A DNA stretch of 64,000 nt from Rhodospirillaceae bacterium UBA6219. GTDB lineage: Bacteria; Pseudomonadota; Alphaproteobacteria; Rhodospirillales; Magnetospirillaceae. Below are positions 43,201 through 52,477 of this stretch, piece after piece (position 1 is the first letter of the stretch; each line of letters starts with the position of its first letter). Position numbers and translations under genes: made by a program. The stretch lies in contig DISD01000012.1 of assembly GCA_002435715.1 (NCBI GenBank), positions 7,467 to 71,466 of the forward strand. The letters are read 5' to 3'. The notes under the pieces are model-generated. The model was not told the origin of the DNA and did no database searches. It saw only the letters and a list, made by a program, of their open reading frames with translations.

Positions 43201-45171
43201 CCACTAACCGACGGCGTCGCCCGTATTCCCCTGGACATCCCCGATTTCCAAGGCGAATTGCGGCTGATGGCGGTGGCTTTCGACGGCACCAAGGTGGGGT
43301 CGGCCGACCATCGCCTGATCGTGCGTGATCCGGTGGTGGCGGAAATGATCCTGCCGCGATTCCTGGCCCCCGACGACCACGCCATGGCGACGTTGTTGCT
43401 GCACAATGTGGGCGGACAGGCCGGCGATTATCAGGTCAAGCTCGCCGCGCAAGGCCCCGTCGCCTTGGCGGAGACCCGCACGGAAACCTTGGCGGCGGGC
43501 GAACGCCGCATCGTCGCCATCCCCATTGTCGCCGGCGAAATGGGCATCGCCAATTTGGGCATGGACGTGTCCGGCCCCGGCAATTTCGCCATCAGCCGGT
43601 CCTGGCCCATCCAGGTGCGTCCGGCGCGGGTGCCGGTGACCGCGCAACAAAGTGTGAGCTTGGCGGCGGGGGGGCAGGAAACCCTGGATGGCAGCGTCGT
43701 GCGGAACTATCTGCCGGGTACCGTTCACGCCGCGCTCAGCCTGTCGCGCTGGCAGGGATTGGATGTGCCCGGCCTGCTGCGTTGGATGGACCGCTATCCC
43801 TTCGGTTGTTTGGAACAGACCACCAGCCGGGCGCTTCCGTTGCTTTATTTCAACGATCTGGCCCAAGCCATCGGCGCCACCGGCGACCAAGGCGCCGATG
43901 CCCGCGTCCAGCAGGCCATCGACCGGGTGCTGACCATGCAGGGTGCCGACGGCAATTTCCGCATGTGGGGGCCATGGGGTGACGACGCCTATCACTGGCT
44001 GTCGGTCTATGCCTTGGACTTCCTGGACCGTGCCGCCGCCAAGGGCTTCGACGTGTCCACCGCCGCCCGCAATCTGGGGCGGCGCTGGTTGGCGTCCACC
44101 GCCTTTACCTCGTCCAATCCCGAGGTCAAGGCCTATGCCGCCTTCGTGCTGGCCCGTGACGGCAAGCTCAACGCCGCCGATTTGCGGTATTTCCATGACG
44201 TCAATCCGCCCGACGACGCCCTTGCCCTGGCCCATCTGGGGGCGGCGCTGGACGCCATTGGCGAACGCGAGCGGGCGGCGCGCTCCTTTGATCGAGCGGT
44301 CAAGGCGCTGGCGGTGGAACCGGGCTCGTACAAGGCCCTGCCCTATGGCAGCAAGTTGCGTGACGTCTTTGCCGTCGCCGCCATTTTGGCGGAATCGGGG
44401 CGTGGTGCCTTGGTGCCGCAAGCCCTGGCCCTGGCGGGGCAGATGAACGCCCAGGCCGAGTTGACCACCACCCAGGACAAGGCCTGGATGCTGTTGGCGG
44501 CCGCCGCCTTGGGCAAGAATGCCGGCCAAGTGGCGGTCAAGGTGGACGGCCAGATGCTGGAAGGCAAGGGCGACCCCTTGTCCCTGCCGGTGGATTTGGG
44601 GCGTCTGAGCAAGGGTATGGTGGTGGAAAATTCCGGCAGCGGCGACATCTTCCGGACCGTGTCGGTGGACGGCGTCCCGGTCCAGCCGCAGCAAGCCGAA
44701 GACCATGGGGTGACGATCAGCAAGAAAGTGCTGGACCTTAATGGTCAACCGGTGGATTTGGCCCAGGTCAAGCGCAACGACCGGCTGATCGTGGTTTTGT
44801 CCATCACTGTGCCGTCACAGCGAGAGGGCGATTACGCCATCCTGGATTTGCTGCCCGCCGGTCTGGAACCAGAGGGCATGATCAGGCCCGGTCAGGCCGG
44901 GGTGCCGAAATTGGCCGATCTGATGGAAACGCAATCCCAGGAATTGGGGGATGACCGTTTCCTGGCCATCCAGTCCTTCCCGCGTTATGTGCGCGAAGCC
45001 GATCAGGAAGAATGGCAACGGGGCCGGTCGGTTTATTCCGGCAGCGTGGCCTATGTGGTCCGCGCCGTCGGTGTGGGCCAGTTCGCTCTGCCCGGCGCCA
45101 ATGCCGAACACATGTACAGCCCCGGCCTGAACGGACGCACCGCCGAGGGGCGTCTGGTGATCGGCGAATGA
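40288..45171 (+). CDS. Bacterial alpha-2-macroglobulin family protein (inner-membrane anchored)
   Basis: A 1627-residue protease-trapping protein, homologous to E. coli YfhM. After a membrane-anchoring N-terminal helix (residues about 4-22, no lipobox) come a Pro-rich linker and macroglobulin domains. The thioester motif is intact: GCLEQ with Cys1174 and Gln1177. The conserved WGPGAYAMVT and LAAVDQGILQLT blocks and a complement-like helical barrel follow. Such proteins guard the periplasm against foreign proteases. It overlaps pbpC, the standard partner, by four bases. YfhM itself is a lipoprotein, so the membrane anchor differs. Confidence 0.95.
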   Translation: MQRGLTVIAISIMAGAVGLGFWGSMPPKAPPPPVVVEAAPRSEVPLPQSGPLQPLPSRSEPDRPAVAPDSAPLPPTPGLTYQRLITPDEANGDRDVCLVFSAELDPALSYHDFVAVADQSRPMLRVEGGRLCVLGLPLGRETHITLKAGLPGRDGASLAAEQKVAVSLGDRPPQVSFGPGFILPRQTSDGLPVTTINVPSLEMKLYRVGDRLLARMRQDLVDEKTVYPYQANEYGQDEGRLVWSGSMDIKESRNQTVTSLFPLVQAMGRPEPGAYLLTAQLPRSGQNGDDEEEDYDYRPRAAQWVVHSDLGLTSFRGGDGLTLSVRGLGDSKPKPGVRLTLIARNNDELTQITTDAQGMAHFAPGLLRGEGGMAPVMVMAYDGDDFNFLDLRRPAFDLSDRGVQGRDPSGPVDAFLYADRGIYRPGESVQLTALLRDADVRAVTASPIFVLLRPDGREYRRFTSADKAQAGAHHLTIALPKSANRGVWRINALIDPKGAPVGTLTFDVQDFVPQRLALDLPPAPKVLRSGQAIELPLAARFLYGAPAAGLGGEAELILEPDPNPFPRHKGFEWGVEGATYEGQRLTLAMDDTDAAGHTKVTGSVPAGLHSPMPLRAVANIAVREPGGRTTSDRLTMPVAWHEMSLGVRPHFEGAVRTGQDTVFDLLAVNADGEAVVADKVEFRLFKDTSTWQWYRADYSWRYQRVPHETQMATGFVDIAAAAPTEWRQNLSWGRYRLEVSKAGAVTSRFFYVGWYGNAGPDRPDRLQVGADKPGYQPGDKARIRVQSDLGGEALLVVANEKVRETRNVTLAPGNAEIEVEMRPEWGPGAYAMVTLYRPLTGAASHAPVRAVGVTWLGLDPALRTLAVDIDAAETITPRQKLEVTVKVPGGDKAFVTLAAVDQGILQLTRFKSPAPAGHYLVQRRLGVGMRDDYGRLIRGLPGQGDDQGGDAMGRGLDVVPTKSVALFSGVVPLTDGVARIPLDIPDFQGELRLMAVAFDGTKVGSADHRLIVRDPVVAEMILPRFLAPDDHAMATLLLHNVGGQAGDYQVKLAAQGPVALAETRTETLAAGERRIVAIPIVAGEMGIANLGMDVSGPGNFAISRSWPIQVRPARVPVTAQQSVSLAAGGQETLDGSVVRNYLPGTVHAALSLSRWQGLDVPGLLRWMDRYPFGCLEQTTSRALPLLYFNDLAQAIGATGDQGADARVQQAIDRVLTMQGADGNFRMWGPWGDDAYHWLSVYALDFLDRAAAKGFDVSTAARNLGRRWLASTAFTSSNPEVKAYAAFVLARDGKLNAADLRYFHDVNPPDDALALAHLGAALDAIGERERAARSFDRAVKALAVEPGSYKALPYGSKLRDVFAVAAILAESGRGALVPQALALAGQMNAQAELTTTQDKAWMLLAAAALGKNAGQVAVKVDGQMLEGKGDPLSLPVDLGRLSKGMVVENSGSGDIFRTVSVDGVPVQPQQAEDHGVTISKKVLDLNGQPVDLAQVKRNDRLIVVLSITVPSQREGDYAILDLLPAGLEPEGMIRPGQAGVPKLADLMETQSQELGDDRFLAIQSFPRYVREADQEEWQRGRSVYSGSVAYVVRAVGVGQFALPGANAEHMYSPGLNGRTAEGRLVIGE

Positions 45172-47198
45172 AACGACTTCTGACGATCGGGGCCTTGGTC
45201 CTGGTTGTCGCGGCCGGTTTTGCCGATCTGTTGTTGCCGCCCGATCTGGGGCGGCTGCAAGGCGCGTCGGTGGTGGTCGAGGACCGCGCCGGTCGCCTGT
45301 TGCGTCCCTTCGCCAGTCCGGACGGCACCTGGAGGATGGGGGCGGATCCGGCCCGGGTGTCGCCGTTGTATCTGTCCATGCTGCGGGAAATGGAAGACCG
45401 CCGCTTTGGGTGGCATCCGGGAATCGACCCTTTGGCCATGATCCGGGCCAGCGTCCAGATGCTGGCCCGGGGCCGCGTGGTCTCGGGGGGATCGACGCTC
45501 ACCATGCAACTGGCCCGGTTGCTGACCCCCAAGCCGCGCACCCTGGGGGCCAAGCTGACGGAAATGGCCCGTGCCGTACAATTGCAGATGCGGTTGGGGC
45601 GTGATGGCGTGTTGGCCGGATATCTGACCCTGGCACCGTTCGGTGGGGCGCTGGAAGGGGTGCGGGCGGCGTCGCTGGCCTGGTTCGGCCGCGAACCCGA
45701 TCACCTCAGCCCGGCCCAGGCCGCCTTGTTGGTGGCCTTGCCGCAATCGCCGGAACGGCTGCGCCCCGACCGCAATCCGGTCGCGGCCAAAGCGGCGCGG
45801 GACCGGGTCCTGGACCGTGCCGCCCAGGCCGGGATCATCGCCGCCGACGTGGCGGCGAGCGCCAAGGATGAAGCTTTGCCCGTCGCCATGCTGGACATGC
45901 CCATGGTGGCGCCGCATCTGAGCAGCCGGCTGGCGGCCCAGGCGTCGGGAACGGTTGTGCGTACGACCATCGACGGAACTTTACAACGCACAGCCGAGAA
46001 CATGGTCGAGACGCAATCGCGTTTTTGGCCCGACAATGCCGAGATGGCGGTGATGGTGGTGGCCAATGACGGCCGCCGGGTTGTGGTCCATGTGGGTTCG
46101 GCCCAGTGGCGGCGCTGTCAGATCGACCTGACGCGGGCCATGCGCTCGCCCGGATCGACGCTGAAGCCGTTCATCTATGCCCTGGCCTTCGACGATCTGT
46201 CGCTGCATCCGGCCACCCTGGTGGTGGATTCGCCGCGCCGTTTCGGCACTTGGATGCCACGCAATTTCGACCAGGACAGCCACGGCGAGATGCCGGTGCG
46301 CGAAGCCTTGCAGCGATCCTTGAACGTGCCCGCCGTCCAGGCTTTGGAACTGGTGGGGCCGGCGCGGCTGGCCACCTTGCTGCGGCAAAGCGGTGCCGAA
46401 CTGGCCTTTCCCCCCCTGGCGGAACCCAGCCTGCCTTTGGCCCTGGGCGGCGTGGGGATGAAACTGGCCGATCTGGTCATGCTTTATGCCGGTCTGGGGG
46501 AAGACGGCCGGGTCCGCAAACTGGTCACCCTGGAGGGGCAGAAGCCCGATTCCGGTACTGTCCTGGTCGGCCAAGCCGCCGCCCGTGCGGTGCTGCGGAT
46601 CCTGGAAGCGGCGCCGGCGCCGCCCGGTGTGGTCTCGGCCAATGTGGCGCGGCGCGGTCGGGCCATCGCCTTTAAGACCGGCACCTCCTATGGTTTCCGC
46701 GACGCCTGGGCCATTGGTGTGTCCAAGGATTACACCGTGGGCGTGTGGGTGGGCCGCCCCGACGGGGTACCGCGTCCCGGTGAATACGGGCTGGCCAGTG
46801 CCGCCCCCATGCTGTTCCAGATTTTCGACCAATTGCCGCCCGAAAGCGGTGCTCGGCCGATGCCGGCCCAGCCCGACCACGCGCTGTATCACGGTCAGCC
46901 GCCCTTGGCCTTGGCCCGATTGCGCCCCCCCGACGACGATGGCGGGCCGCGCGAGCGGACGCAACGTCCGCGTTTGCTGTTCCCGCTGGATGGTTCCGAA
47001 GTCGAACCGATCGGCGCCGGCATCGCCCTGATGGCGCAAGGCGGCACACCACCCCTGCGCTGGTTGGCCGATGGTCGGCCGCTGCCGCTGGGGGCGGGGT
47101 TCTGGCAACCCGAGGGGCCGGGCTTTTCGCGCCTGACCGTGGTCGATTCCCAAGGCCGGCAGGCCAGCGCCACCATTCGGGTGGTGACGCAGCCATAG
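45168..47198 (+). CDS. pbpC: Penicillin-binding protein 1C
   Basis: A 676-residue bifunctional peptidoglycan synthase, anchored by residues about 4-21. The glycosyltransferase (GT51) domain has Glu76 in EDRRFGWHPGIDP and GGSTLTMQLARLL. The transpeptidase domain has Ser330 in SPGSTLKPF (SxxK), SLN in QRSLNVPAVQ and KTG in AFKTGTSYGF. A C-terminal PBP1C-specific domain begins near residue 590. The ATG overlaps the stop of the macroglobulin gene (ATGA), a conserved pairing in which the cell-wall synthase and the protease trap are thought to act at wall-damage sites. The frame upstream of 45168 is ignored because it overlaps the macroglobulin gene. Confidence 0.96.
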   Translation: MKRLLTIGALVLVVAAGFADLLLPPDLGRLQGASVVVEDRAGRLLRPFASPDGTWRMGADPARVSPLYLSMLREMEDRRFGWHPGIDPLAMIRASVQMLARGRVVSGGSTLTMQLARLLTPKPRTLGAKLTEMARAVQLQMRLGRDGVLAGYLTLAPFGGALEGVRAASLAWFGREPDHLSPAQAALLVALPQSPERLRPDRNPVAAKAARDRVLDRAAQAGIIAADVAASAKDEALPVAMLDMPMVAPHLSSRLAAQASGTVVRTTIDGTLQRTAENMVETQSRFWPDNAEMAVMVVANDGRRVVVHVGSAQWRRCQIDLTRAMRSPGSTLKPFIYALAFDDLSLHPATLVVDSPRRFGTWMPRNFDQDSHGEMPVREALQRSLNVPAVQALELVGPARLATLLRQSGAELAFPPLAEPSLPLALGGVGMKLADLVMLYAGLGEDGRVRKLVTLEGQKPDSGTVLVGQAAARAVLRILEAAPAPPGVVSANVARRGRAIAFKTGTSYGFRDAWAIGVSKDYTVGVWVGRPDGVPRPGEYGLASAAPMLFQIFDQLPPESGARPMPAQPDHALYHGQPPLALARLRPPDDDGGPRERTQRPRLLFPLDGSEVEPIGAGIALMAQGGTPPLRWLADGRPLPLGAGFWQPEGPGFSRLTVVDSQGRQASATIRVVTQP

Positions 47199-47245
47199 GC
47201 CGCTGTTATTTTCGCCCGCAGATTGGCCATAAGGGGCTTAGAGCC

Positions 47246-48502
47246 TTGAAAATCCTGTTCCTGACCGAGAACTTCCCGCCCGAAACCAACGCGGCCGCCA
47301 CTCGGGTCTATGAACGCGCGCTTTATTGGGTCAAGGCCGGCCATCAGGTCACCATCCTGACCTGTGCCCCCAACTTCCCCCAGGGCAAGCTGTTCGACGG
47401 CTGGAGCAATGCCTGGCGTCAGGTGCAGGTGATGGACGGCCTGCGGGTGGTCCGGGTCAAGACCTATATCTCGGCCAATGAAGGCTTTGCCAAGCGGACG
47501 CTGGATTTCGTCAGCTTCATGGTCACCGCCTATGGCGCCGGTCTGTTCGAGGACCGGCCCGACGTGGTGATTTCCACCAGCCCGCAATTCTTCGCCGCCG
47601 TTGGGGGCTGGGCCTTGGCAGCGACGCGTCGCGTTCCCTTCGTCTTCGAATTGGGCGATCTGTGGCCGCGCTCCATCACCGCCGTCGGCGCCATGAAGCA
47701 AAGCCCGGTGATCCGCGCCTTGGAAAAGCTGGAACTGTTCCTTTATCGCCGCTCGGCGGCGGTCATCGCCCTGACCCATGCCTTCAAGGACGATTTGAAG
47801 CGCCGCGCCATCGACCCGCGCAAGGTGGCGGTGGTGATCAACGGTGTCGACCTGCCGCGCTATGCGCCGCGACCGCGCGACCAGGAATTGGCCGATCAAT
47901 GGGGGTTGGCCGGCAAGTTCGTGCTGGGTTACGTGGGCACCCACGGCATGGCTCACGGGTTGATCAACGTGTTGGATGCCGCCGAGCATCTGAAGGGCGA
48001 CGACAATATCCGCTTCTTGTTCGTCGGCGCCGGCGCCGAACGCCAGATGCTGATGGACGAAGCGGCGCGGCGCCAACTGCCCAACGTGGTGTTCCAGGGC
48101 ATGCAGCCCAAGGACATGATGCCGCGCATCTGGTCGCTGTGCGACGTGGCTTTGGTCCATCTGAAGGACGATCCGGCCTTCGCCGAGGTCATCCCGTCGA
48201 AGATTTTCGAAGCCATGGGCATGGGGCTGCCGCTGTTGTTGGTGTCGCCCCAAGGTGAGGCCAGCCGTATCTTGGAAGATGACCGCGCCGGGATGTGGGT
48301 CCCCGCCGCCCAGCCCCAGGCCCTGGCCGATGCGGCGCGCATTCTGGCCGGTGACGATGTGGCACGGACCGCCCTGGCTGCCGCCAGCCTGGACGCGGCG
48401 CCGCGTCATTCGCGGGAATATCAGGCCAAGCGTTATATGGACGTGCTGGATCTGGTGGTCGCCGGTGCCGGGCCCAGCCGGGCCGGCGAGATCGACAACT
48501 GA
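47246..48502 (+). CDS. Glycosyltransferase family 4 protein
   Basis: A 418-residue GT4 glycosyltransferase. The N-terminal GT-B domain begins MKILFLTENFPPETNAAATR and includes VVISTSPQFFAAVGGWALA. The C-terminal nucleotide-binding domain has LGYVGTHGMAHGLINVLDA and the EX7E-like stretch FAEVIPSKIFEAMGMGLPLL. The start is a TTG, nine bases after AAGGGG. It is the first gene in a group with a sugar-nucleotide dehydratase and a heparinase-like protein, so it probably builds a surface polysaccharide. Donor and acceptor are unknown. Confidence 0.9.
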   Translation: MKILFLTENFPPETNAAATRVYERALYWVKAGHQVTILTCAPNFPQGKLFDGWSNAWRQVQVMDGLRVVRVKTYISANEGFAKRTLDFVSFMVTAYGAGLFEDRPDVVISTSPQFFAAVGGWALAATRRVPFVFELGDLWPRSITAVGAMKQSPVIRALEKLELFLYRRSAAVIALTHAFKDDLKRRAIDPRKVAVVINGVDLPRYAPRPRDQELADQWGLAGKFVLGYVGTHGMAHGLINVLDAAEHLKGDDNIRFLFVGAGAERQMLMDEAARRQLPNVVFQGMQPKDMMPRIWSLCDVALVHLKDDPAFAEVIPSKIFEAMGMGLPLLLVSPQGEASRILEDDRAGMWVPAAQPQALADAARILAGDDVARTALAAASLDAAPRHSREYQAKRYMDVLDLVVAGAGPSRAGEIDN

Positions 48503-48549
48503 CGTAAACGTTTGGACAGCGATGCCGGCCTGGGATAACAGTTGCAGCC

Positions 48550-50472
48550 ATGACACGCCCACTGACTTTGCACCGCGGACATATCGCCCTGATCCATGAT
48601 CTGGTCATGGCGGCGTTGTCGTTCTTGGTCGCCATTTATCTGCGCATGGACGCCACCTGGGTGCCGGGCTGGGAACCCTCGATGCTGATCGTGGCCACCG
48701 GTCTGTTTACCGCCGTGGCCGGCGTGTCGTTCCTGACGTCTCGCATGTACAAAGGCGTTTGGCGCTATGCCAGCGTCAACGATCTGCTGACCATCGCCAA
48801 GGGCGCGACCGTCACCGTGGTCGCCTTTTACCTGATGATGTTCCTGGTCACCCGTCTGCAGGACCTGCCGCGTTCGGTGCTGATCATCAACTGGCTGGTG
48901 TTGTTGGCGCTGCTGGGCGGACCGCGTTTCATCTATCGTTCGTGGAAGGACCGCCGCCGCGCCGCTAAGCAAGGAATCGGACAGGGCCGTATCCCGGTCT
49001 TGCTGGCCGGGGCCGGTGACGAAGCCGAATTGTTCCTGCGTGCCATGACTGCGCCCGATGCTGATTACCGGGCGGTGGGCTTGATCAGTGAAGGCGGCAG
49101 CCGGGTGGGCCGTAACATCCACGGCGTCGACGTGCTGGGCGAACTGACCGACTTCGCCAAGGTGGTCGAGCAATTGCGCACCAAAGGCATGGGGCCGCAA
49201 CGGCTGATCGTGACCGACCATCGCCTGGACGGCGCGGTGATGCGCTGGCTTTTGGATGAATGCGACCGGCTGGGCTTGGCTCTGGCCCGTATTCCACGCC
49301 TGACCGATTTGAAGGATGGGGTCGAGGACAAGCTGACCCTGCGTTCCATCGCCGTCGAGGATTTGTTGGGCCGTCCGCAGAACCTGCTGGACCGCGACAG
49401 CATCGCCGCTTTGTTGGCGGGAAAACGGGTGCTGGTCACCGGGGCGGGCGGCTCGATCGGTTCCGAACTGGTGCGTCAGGTTGCCGGTTATCGCCCGGGA
49501 ATGTTGGCGCTGTTCGATGCCGGCGAATTCAATCTTTACGCTATCGATATGGAATTGTCGAAAACCCATCCCGACGTTCCGCGCCGCCCCTTGCTGGGCG
49601 ATGTGCGTGACGCCGAACGGGTGGCCGCGGTCCTGGCCGAGATCAAGCCCGACGTGGTGTTCCACGCCGCCGCTCTGAAGCACGTGCCCATGGTGGAATG
49701 CAATCCCGACGAAGGATTGCTGACCAACGCCATCGGCACCCGCATCGTCGCCGATGCCTGCGTCGCCGCCGGTGTCCGGGTCATGGTGCAGATTTCCACC
49801 GACAAGGCGGTCAACCCCACCAATGTCATGGGGGCATCCAAGCGGCTGGGGGAAATGTACGCCCAGGCTTTGGACATGTCGGGCAACGGTTCAGGAACTC
49901 GTTTCGTTACCGTTCGCTTTGGTAACGTCTTGGGGTCCACCGGCTCGGTGGTGCCGTTGTTCCAAAAGCAATTGGCCGAAGGTGGGCCTTTGACTGTCAC
50001 CCATCCCGAGATGACGCGCTATTTCATGACCGTGCGCGAGGCGGTGGAACTGGTGCTGCAGGCATCGGATTTCGGTCTGGCCCATCCCGATTACCGCGGC
50101 AAGATTTTCGTGCTCGACATGGGCGAGCCGGTGCGCATCGTCGATCTGGCGCGCCAGATGATCCGTTTGGCCGGCCTGCGCCCCGATGTGGACGTGGCCA
50201 TTTCGTTCTCGGGCTTACGTCCGGGCGAGAAATTGTTCGAGGAAATCTTCCACGGCTCCGAACCGCCGGTCCCCACCGAGGCCAAGGGCATCTTGGTGGC
50301 GTCGCCGCGCTGGGTCGACCACGCCGAATTGTCAGGCACCTTGGACGATCTGGCCACCGCCTGTCGCAGCCATCGTGCCGACCGGGCGGTGGCCATCATC
50401 AGCCGGCTGGTTCCCGAATACGTCCCCTCGGCCGAGGCCCAGGCGCTGGTCGCCCAACTGGCCGCCGACTGA
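48550..50472 (+). CDS. Membrane-bound NDP-sugar dehydratase/epimerase (WbpM/CapD/PglF family)
   Basis: A 640-residue protein with about four N-terminal transmembrane helices (residues about 15-130). A first nucleotide-binding-like region (IPVLLAGAGDEAELFL) and a C-terminal SDR domain with NAD motif VTGAGGSIGSELVRQV at about residues 296-311 follow. In the long WbpM/PglF class the catalytic Tyr of the SDR family is replaced; here STDKAVNPTNVMGASK and VRFGNVLGSTGSVVPLF match that class, which makes 4-keto-6-deoxy UDP-sugars. It lies 47 bases after the glycosyltransferase gene and overlaps the heparinase-like gene by one base. The product is likely the first sugar of a capsule, exopolysaccharide or glycan linkage unit. 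Confidence 0.92.
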   Translation: MTRPLTLHRGHIALIHDLVMAALSFLVAIYLRMDATWVPGWEPSMLIVATGLFTAVAGVSFLTSRMYKGVWRYASVNDLLTIAKGATVTVVAFYLMMFLVTRLQDLPRSVLIINWLVLLALLGGPRFIYRSWKDRRRAAKQGIGQGRIPVLLAGAGDEAELFLRAMTAPDADYRAVGLISEGGSRVGRNIHGVDVLGELTDFAKVVEQLRTKGMGPQRLIVTDHRLDGAVMRWLLDECDRLGLALARIPRLTDLKDGVEDKLTLRSIAVEDLLGRPQNLLDRDSIAALLAGKRVLVTGAGGSIGSELVRQVAGYRPGMLALFDAGEFNLYAIDMELSKTHPDVPRRPLLGDVRDAERVAAVLAEIKPDVVFHAAALKHVPMVECNPDEGLLTNAIGTRIVADACVAAGVRVMVQISTDKAVNPTNVMGASKRLGEMYAQALDMSGNGSGTRFVTVRFGNVLGSTGSVVPLFQKQLAEGGPLTVTHPEMTRYFMTVREAVELVLQASDFGLAHPDYRGKIFVLDMGEPVRIVDLARQMIRLAGLRPDVDVAISFSGLRPGEKLFEEIFHGSEPPVPTEAKGILVASPRWVDHAELSGTLDDLATACRSHRADRAVAIISRLVPEYVPSAEAQALVAQLAAD

Positions 50473-52442
50473 TGTCGATCCTGCACCGCCTGCGCACCAT
50501 CCGCTCCATGCCGCTGGGCGTGGTGGCGTCCAAGGCCGCCCAGGTCCTGGGCCGTCAGCTCAAGAACCGCATGGTCGGCGCCCTGATGCGCAACCATTGC
50601 ACCTATCCGCCGTCTTTCGGCATGGTGCCGTTGTCGCGGCGTCTGCCGCCTTTGCCGCTGAAAGATGACGGCACTTTGCGGCGTCGCGCCCTGGCCGCCG
50701 CCTCGCACACGTTCGATTTGCTGGGTTCGGGGCCTGTGCGGGTGATGCATCCGCAGGCGAAACATCCACAATGGCGCGATGCGGTGTCGGGGGCCCATCA
50801 TCGCGGCAACCGCAAACGGGCCGCCCGCTTGTTGGCGATGATCGACACCCCCGGCTATGTGCCCATCGACTGGCAGCTGGATTTCCGCTCGGGCCATCGC
50901 TGGTCGGAACGGGTGTGGGGGGGGGCCATCGCCTATGGTCACAAGCCGGGGGTGGACGTGAAGGTGCCGTGGGAATTGGGCCGTCTGCAGCACTTGCCGC
51001 AACTGGCCCTGGCCTATGCGGCGGCCCCCGACGCCCGCCTGGCCACCGAGTTCCGCGACCAGGTTCTGGATTTCCTGGGGGCCAACCCGCCCGGTTGGGG
51101 GGTGCAATGGGCCTGCGCCATGGATGTGGCCATCCGGGGCGCCAATCTGGTACTGGCCTGGCAATTGTTCACCGCCCAGGGTGCCTCTTTCAGCCTGGAA
51201 TTCGAGGAAGAGCTGGCCGCCGCCCTGGCCGCCCATGGTCGCCATGTCGCCCGCAATCTGGAATGGTCGCCCGATCATCGTGGCAACCATTATCTGGCCG
51301 ACATCGCCGGGTTGGCCTTTGTCGCCTGTGCGTTGCCGCGTGGCGAGGAAACCGATCTGTGGCTGGTGTTCGCCGCCCAGCAACTGGATGCGGAAATCCG
51401 CCGCCAATTCCTGGAAGACGGCGGCAATTTCGAGGCGTCCACCGCCTACCACCGTCTGTCCCTGGAAATGGCCTTGTTCGCCGTCGCCCTGATCCTGGGG
51501 CTGGACGACGACCGCAAGGCGGTGTTCGCCCAATACGATTCCAGCCCCTGGGGATTGACCCCTGGCTTGCGGCCCGGCCCCATGGAATGGCCGCCTTTCA
51601 CCAGCCAAACCCTGGAACGGCTGGCCTTGGCCCTGGGTTTCGCCCAAAGCGTGACCAAGCCTGCCGGCGACATCGTCCAAGTGGGCGACAATGATTCTGG
51701 ACGATTTTTCGTTTTGGATGCGGATCGATCGCCGTTGGACGTGTCGCATCTGTGGGCCGGCCCCATCGCCGGCCAAGTGTTGGCGACCTTGTCGGGGGGG
51801 GCGATGCCCGTGGCCCCGGTTCACGCCCGGCACGGGAGCATAGAGGGGGGCGGGGACTTCCCGACGACGTTCCGGCGCCTGCGGCTGGTCCCCGCCGATC
51901 CAGCGGCCTTGCAGGGTTTGCAGGGCTTCGCCCTGCCGCATTTCGGCCTTTACGGTTGGCGCAACGACCGCTGCTTCATCTCGGTGCGATGCGGACGGCT
52001 GATGGATGGCCGGGGCGCCCATGCTCATAACGACCAATTGGCGGTGGAAATTCAAATCGACGGGGTGGATTGGGTGCGTGATCCCGGCACCTTCGCCTAT
52101 ACCGGCGATCTGGCCGCCCGCAACGCTTATCGCTCGGTCCAGGCCCATTTCGCCCCCCGTCAGGGATTGGCGGAGCCGGCGGCGCTGAATCTGGGGCCGT
52201 TCCGTCTGGACGACACCGCGCAGGCGGAAGTCCTGGCCTTTGACGCTCAGCGCTTCATCGGGCGTCACCATGGCTTTGGCATGCCGGTGTGGCGGCGCCT
52301 GACCATCCAGGCCGCTGCCATCGTGATCGACGATTCCCAGCCCCAGACAGGGCCGGAAATCCAGATCGACACCCCCGCCGACTTGGCGGGACTGTTGGGG
52401 GGGGATGTGACCTTTTCCCCCGCTTACGGAGTGAAGGAATAG
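50472..52442 (+). CDS. Heparinase II/III family protein
   Basis: A 656-residue protein of the heparinase II/III (polysaccharide lyase) superfamily. The toroidal alpha domain covers roughly residues 100-330, including WSPDHRGNHYLADIAGLAF and EASTAYHRLSLEMALF, and the C-terminal beta domain has GRGAHAHNDQLAVEIQIDG and VDWVRDPGTFAYTGDLAARN. No signal peptide is visible. Family members are secreted lyases or, when located in polysaccharide biosynthesis clusters as here, probable processing enzymes acting on the nascent glycan. Its ATG overlaps the stop of the dehydratase gene, so the three genes are one operon. Confidence 0.88.
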   Translation: MSILHRLRTIRSMPLGVVASKAAQVLGRQLKNRMVGALMRNHCTYPPSFGMVPLSRRLPPLPLKDDGTLRRRALAAASHTFDLLGSGPVRVMHPQAKHPQWRDAVSGAHHRGNRKRAARLLAMIDTPGYVPIDWQLDFRSGHRWSERVWGGAIAYGHKPGVDVKVPWELGRLQHLPQLALAYAAAPDARLATEFRDQVLDFLGANPPGWGVQWACAMDVAIRGANLVLAWQLFTAQGASFSLEFEEELAAALAAHGRHVARNLEWSPDHRGNHYLADIAGLAFVACALPRGEETDLWLVFAAQQLDAEIRRQFLEDGGNFEASTAYHRLSLEMALFAVALILGLDDDRKAVFAQYDSSPWGLTPGLRPGPMEWPPFTSQTLERLALALGFAQSVTKPAGDIVQVGDNDSGRFFVLDADRSPLDVSHLWAGPIAGQVLATLSGGAMPVAPVHARHGSIEGGGDFPTTFRRLRLVPADPAALQGLQGFALPHFGLYGWRNDRCFISVRCGRLMDGRGAHAHNDQLAVEIQIDGVDWVRDPGTFAYTGDLAARNAYRSVQAHFAPRQGLAEPAALNLGPFRLDDTAQAEVLAFDAQRFIGRHHGFGMPVWRRLTIQAAAIVIDDSQPQTGPEIQIDTPADLAGLLGGDVTFSPAYGVKE

Positions 52443-52477
52443 GCCCCGCCAGCCTTGTTGCTAGTCCGTAACGATAA

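Noticed and set aside
45012..45167. Start of PBP1C at 45012
   Set aside because: That part overlaps the macroglobulin gene in another frame and has no signal-like sequence; ATG 45168 overlaps the stop and begins with the expected membrane anchor.
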